Assembly: GCA_002400415.1 (NCBI GenBank)
Contig: DGQP01000001.1
Location: 1-64,000 of the forward strand
Direction: 5' to 3'
Source: Chitinophagaceae bacterium UBA4411
GTDB taxonomy: Bacteria; Bacteroidota; Bacteroidia; Chitinophagales; Chitinophagaceae
DNA length: 64,000 nucleotides
Positions 61,801 through 64,000 of this stretch are shown here, piece after piece. Every line of letters starts with the position of its first letter. Within the stretch, counting starts at the first letter, position 1. Below the pieces are notes generated by a model. That model made no database searches, had not been told where the DNA came from, and saw nothing but the letters and a program-made list of their open reading frames with translations. Position numbers and translations under genes: made by a program.

Positions 61801-64000
61801 CCATTGCCATCGCTTACATTTACATTAACCGTATAAACACCGGCAGCAGCATAGTTTGGTTCTAATAACAGCGTGGCGCTTCCGTTCGCACCCGGAGTTA
61901 GTGTATACACATTCGGAAGGTTGGTAACTGACCAGCTGAGTACATCAGCAGCATTCTGGTCTTGTGCTGTCAGGTTGATCAAAACGCTTCCGTTCTCATC
62001 AACTGTATAATTACTGATTGCATTTACTGTCGGGTTATAATTATCATTTACAGTAAGATCAAATGATTCTGTGCTTTCTCCACCATCCACATCTGTTACA
62101 TGGACTGTAATACCCGGGAAAGAACCCTGAACACCCGGCTGCGTGAAGGTAATGGTACCTGCCCCGCTCGCTGTTTGCTGGAAGCTGGCAAATGCCGGGA
62201 GATTATCAACTGTAAGTGTGAGATATCCCGGATCAGTATCAGTTGCAGTAACGTTTAATGCTATGGTCGACTGGTAATGAATTGCCTGGTTATTGATAGC
62301 CGCAATTACCGGGATATTATTAAGAGTTTTAGCACTGTCTTCATTACTAAAGGCAGAGTTACTACCAACTCCTATGGCCATTACTTTGTAGTAATAAATA
62401 ACATTAGCGAACAAATCATTGTCAGTGTATGAATTACTATTAGCAGGCAATGTAGCCAGTTGGACAAAATTGGCGTTATCATTAACAGATCTGTACAACT
62501 GGTACCCGGTTTCATTCACAGCATTATCTGTCCAGCTAACAGTAGTTGACGTAGTCGAAACAGCAGTTGCGGTTAAACCACCCGGCACAGCAGGAGTTGC
62601 AGGCAGCGCAAGCGTGGTCGCTGTTACAAGACCATATGTATTGTCCATCAACGCAGCTATTTCTGATGCTGACAAAGCTCTCCCAAAAATATAGAAGTCA
62701 TCAAATCGGCCATCAAACTGTCCGAATGTCGTGTTCAGGGCATCAGTACCGGTATCATCTCCGATCATTGAAGCATCAGAAGTTGTACCAACAGAGGTAA
62801 ACCCAAGATTCGTGTTAGCTGCAACCTGAACCCCATTGACGTAAAGCCGTAAAGTATTGGTGCTATATACCAAAGCTATATGCCTCCATGCCGTGCTGTT
62901 GTAAGAAGCAGATATACTTCTGCGGGTATTATTACTTGCAACCCCTGCTATCAGGTTATTGCCGTTAATATACATGGCTAACCCATCATCACTTCCGCCA
63001 AAATCAAAAATACCACGGTTACTGTTCGACACGTCTGATCTCATCCAGAAGGCAACAGTCTTTTGTGAATAGCCGCCGCGCAGGTAATCTCCTGAACTGG
63101 TATTAACAGTTATATCTTCATTGCTTCCGTTCAGATCCACTGAATGGCTTCCTTCAACCCTGTCCGTGTTAAATGTTGGCGTATTATTACCTGTTAACGT
63201 TCTTCCGTTAGGGCTATCATCTGTATAATTATTATTAAACTTCCAGTTAGCCTGGGCATCGCTCTGAGGTATAAAAGCTGATTCCCCATACTGGCCAACA
63301 GCCCTTAGCTGGTAGTAATAAGTTGTAGCTGGGCTCAATGCAACACTATCTGTAAACGTTGCAGCGTTTGCCGGGGCAAGCCCAACCGGTGCAAATCCTG
63401 AAGTTGCATTGGTGGATCTCCATATTTCAAAACCCGTTTCATTGTTGCTATTATCAGTCCACGCCAGGCTTATTGCTTTATAGGAAACCACAGAAGCCGC
63501 CAGATTTGATGGTACGGCAGGAGCTGAACCGTTATTTGTCGCAGTTTCCTGGAATGCACTATTTGGTATTGTTACATAAGAAGTCCCGGTAGATGGCGTC
63601 CTCCAGGAAACAGTCAATCCCTCGCCGCCGCTTTGTTCATAAAAAGCTATAGCGATAGGATAAACACCTGCAGCAAGACTCATCGCACTGGAAGTTCTGT
63701 CTTGTCCACCATGAAGTCCATCGTTATTAACAGTAGGCGTGCCGGAGAAGCTGTAGGGAGACGAACTGCCATTCAGGCTTCCCAGCCACAGCCGGCTTCC
63801 GTCATCCGAGTTGGTGCGGAAATAATATGTACCTGATGTGGGGATAATAATATATCCCTCCCACAAAAAGGCAAAATTATCATTTTGCACCCTTGGCGTT
63901 AACGCAATATTTGCCATTACACCTGTTGTTACAGGTGTCAGGGAGTTAAAATCTGGAAGATTATTCCATGTTCCTGTGTATGTATAATGTTTGTATGCAA
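58899..64000 (-). CDS. Giant PA14 / Fn3 / LamG / cadherin-like protein with T9SS sorting domain (5' end outside window)
   Basis: The frame stays open from the TAG at 58901-58899 to the window edge; the first ATG in view (63917) is inside a PA14 domain, since YTGTWNNLPDFNS lies just upstream, so the protein is 5'-truncated here, with about 1700 residues visible. Order by DNA position: PA14 (about 63998-63540), Fn3 (63530-63250), LamG-type (63240-62630), Fn3 (62620-62330), two cadherin-like domains (62330-61770), a roughly 170-residue module seen three times (about 61750-61240, 60660-60130, 59850-59310) with Fn3 and cadherin-like domains between, and a type A T9SS sorting domain (about 59150-58899; VYPNPF start, ends LKLAKR). 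Likely a surface adhesin or carbohydrate-binding protein. Confidence 0.9.
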   Translation of the reverse strand, partial: AYKHYTYTGTWNNLPDFNSLTPVTTGVMANIALTPRVQNDNFAFLWEGYIIIPTSGTYYFRTNSDDGSRLWLGSLNGSSSPYSFSGTPTVNNDGLHGGQDRTSSAMSLAAGVYPIAIAFYEQSGGEGLTVSWRTPSTGTSYVTIPNSAFQETATNNGSAPAVPSNLAASVVSYKAISLAWTDNSNNETGFEIWRSTNATSGFAPVGLAPANAATFTDSVALSPATTYYYQLRAVGQYGESAFIPQSDAQANWKFNNNYTDDSPNGRTLTGNNTPTFNTDRVEGSHSVDLNGSNEDITVNTSSGDYLRGGYSQKTVAFWMRSDVSNSNRGIFDFGGSDDGLAMYINGNNLIAGVASNNTRRSISASYNSTAWRHIALVYSTNTLRLYVNGVQVAANTNLGFTSVGTTSDASMIGDDTGTDALNTTFGQFDGRFDDFYIFGRALSASEIAALMDNTYGLVTATTLALPATPAVPGGLTATAVSTTSTTVSWTDNAVNETGYQLYRSVNDNANFVQLATLPANSNSYTDNDLFANVIYYYKVMAIGVGSNSAFSNEDSAKTLNNIPVIAAINNQAIHYQSTIALNVTATDTDPGYLTLTVDNLPAFASFQQTASGAGTITFTQPGVQGSFPGITVHVTDVDGGESTESFDLTVNDNYNPTVNAISNYTVDENGSVLINLTAQDQNAADVLSWSVTNLPNVYTLTPGANGSATLLLEPNYAAAGVYTVNVNVSDGNGGTGTAQFQLTVNDKDPNRKIYARVQYANVMGAPWNNMTGTTTNNLKDANNNTTSVGINFLQPWWLPYNAGPTTGNNSGVYPDGVLNDFWYFGYYGGPETASLDVTGLDPNKKYNLSFYAGSVFNYVTDNGTTNYTVGGQTVSLYVQNNTQNTVSINEITPAANGTITVNMSKAPGTPIGYLNALVITEVYDDGTAPAMPRSLTAQVITGQGVRLNWQDAAYNETGYEVYRSVSEAGTYSLVGTTNPNTVTYMDNTISGNTQYFYKLRAFNSYGNSDYTDAVTVTTANRVPALTAIPDVQIKNNQSATVNITAVDDATDQVTLTVTGLPAFATFTDNGNGTGVISINPNAGTLGIFPGVTVTAKDNNDASSTVNFTIFVTDADVTYTYVNIANDNNQAPKPWNNLNAPAPFAGLSITNLKDDNDLATGINVTLTDAWQGGSSTGVRFRDGKELYPEQVSRSGIYFTDAGTRRVTVTGLNNARKYNFVFFNSHGTSEASLTNFTINGTTVSLSAAYNADKTVQINGITPVNGTVTINVAKGAGAVTAVFSALVIQSYVPADVTVLSPVELRAVDLKNNSITLQWQDRADNETGYEIWRASAGGSYSLLTTVPANTTSYVNSNLPANTTYDYTVRAKTASAFSGYSNAARGYTYSSLVHINFNTSAAVAPSPWNNLNWVYGIGASWDNFVNQSGIPTNIGMTQPAKVDGVVNSGVNTGNNSGIFPDNVMVENFGMFPGTPTYVKLSGLSSAKTYDLTFFCSVTGVFGDQTCYYTVNGKTVLLNGFNNKSGTVTLYNVSGDENGEAIVTFGSYESATFGLLGAMIVKGYTKSDSDIASTPANLGGRGPVITGTITQSSPVAPAASVAEETKAEVAKEKEAASDNEILGVYPNPFEQSFTLVVPASENETVQISIYDMSGKQVYQKQIAGLNKGDNYVRIDGGTGMARGTYIARVLYVQSGKSKSLKLAKR

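Overview
The window looks like a chromosomal segment of a Bacteroidota bacterium, most likely class Chitinophagia, family Chitinophagaceae. The signs are: moderate GC (low-to-mid forties percent, judged by eye); large secreted proteins ending in type IX secretion (T9SS) sorting domains; several upstream regions carrying the Bacteroidota promoter box TAnnTTTG instead of a sigma70 -10; few clear Shine-Dalgarno sequences; and typical Bacteroidota families (DUF2723/GT117-type membrane protein, DUF4258, RRxx-signal gluconate dehydrogenase subunit 3 with GMC flavoprotein). Species cannot be set from the sequence alone.

Region 1 (1-21.4 kb) is mostly housekeeping: tRNA-Lys(TTT), an SDR oxidoreductase, a SAM hydroxide adenosyltransferase, a 5'(3')-deoxyribonucleotidase, a very large DUF2723 membrane protein, a VWA / lipoprotein / MoxR-like AAA+ cluster, an outer-membrane beta-barrel protein, MurB, a lipoprotein alpha-amylase, a TIP30-like NAD(P)-binding protein, a CPBP protease with a membrane-anchored HTH regulator, PriA, PlsC with a DUF4258 protein, MtaB, tRNA-Val(GAC) and DNA-3-methyladenine glycosylase I.

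Region 2 (21.4-30.1 kb) starts a glycan-related zone. A GT-C membrane protein is divergent from a tight four-gene operon that matches the steps of polyprenyl-phosphate-arabinofuranose synthesis: UbiA-type phosphoribosyltransferase, DprE1-like oxidase, DprE2-like reductase and a HAD phosphatase. A 2OG-Fe(II) dioxygenase, a GT4-like glycosyltransferase and a methyltransferase follow.

Region 3 (30.2-64 kb) is a surface and exopolysaccharide locus. Two T9SS proteins (an esterase-PKD-RCC1-like fusion and a LamG-like protein) precede GT39, methyltransferase and Wzx-type flippase genes, a GMC oxidoreductase pair, an operon of Wzc-like chain-length protein, short TolC-like protein and acyltransferase, then an opposite-strand operon of GT2, GT4, GT-C and O-antigen-ligase genes headed by a possible 31-residue membrane peptide, another GT2-acyltransferase pair, and a GT2-methyltransferase-GT-C operon. 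The right end is a very large T9SS protein (PA14, Fn3, LamG, cadherin-like and a thrice-repeated module), cut by the window edge. Together these genes would make, acylate, flip, polymerise and export a surface glycan, with T9SS adhesins or enzymes at the same surface. No initiating phosphoglycosyltransferase and no Wza-type export protein is seen in the window.

The most interesting points are the complete arabinofuranose-donor cassette with a nearby candidate transferase, the membrane-anchored regulator paired with a CPBP protease, the Wzc homologue with altered kinase motifs next to a half-length TolC-like partner, the repeated module in the terminal T9SS protein, and a tandem pair of DnaA-box 9-mers between two T9SS genes.
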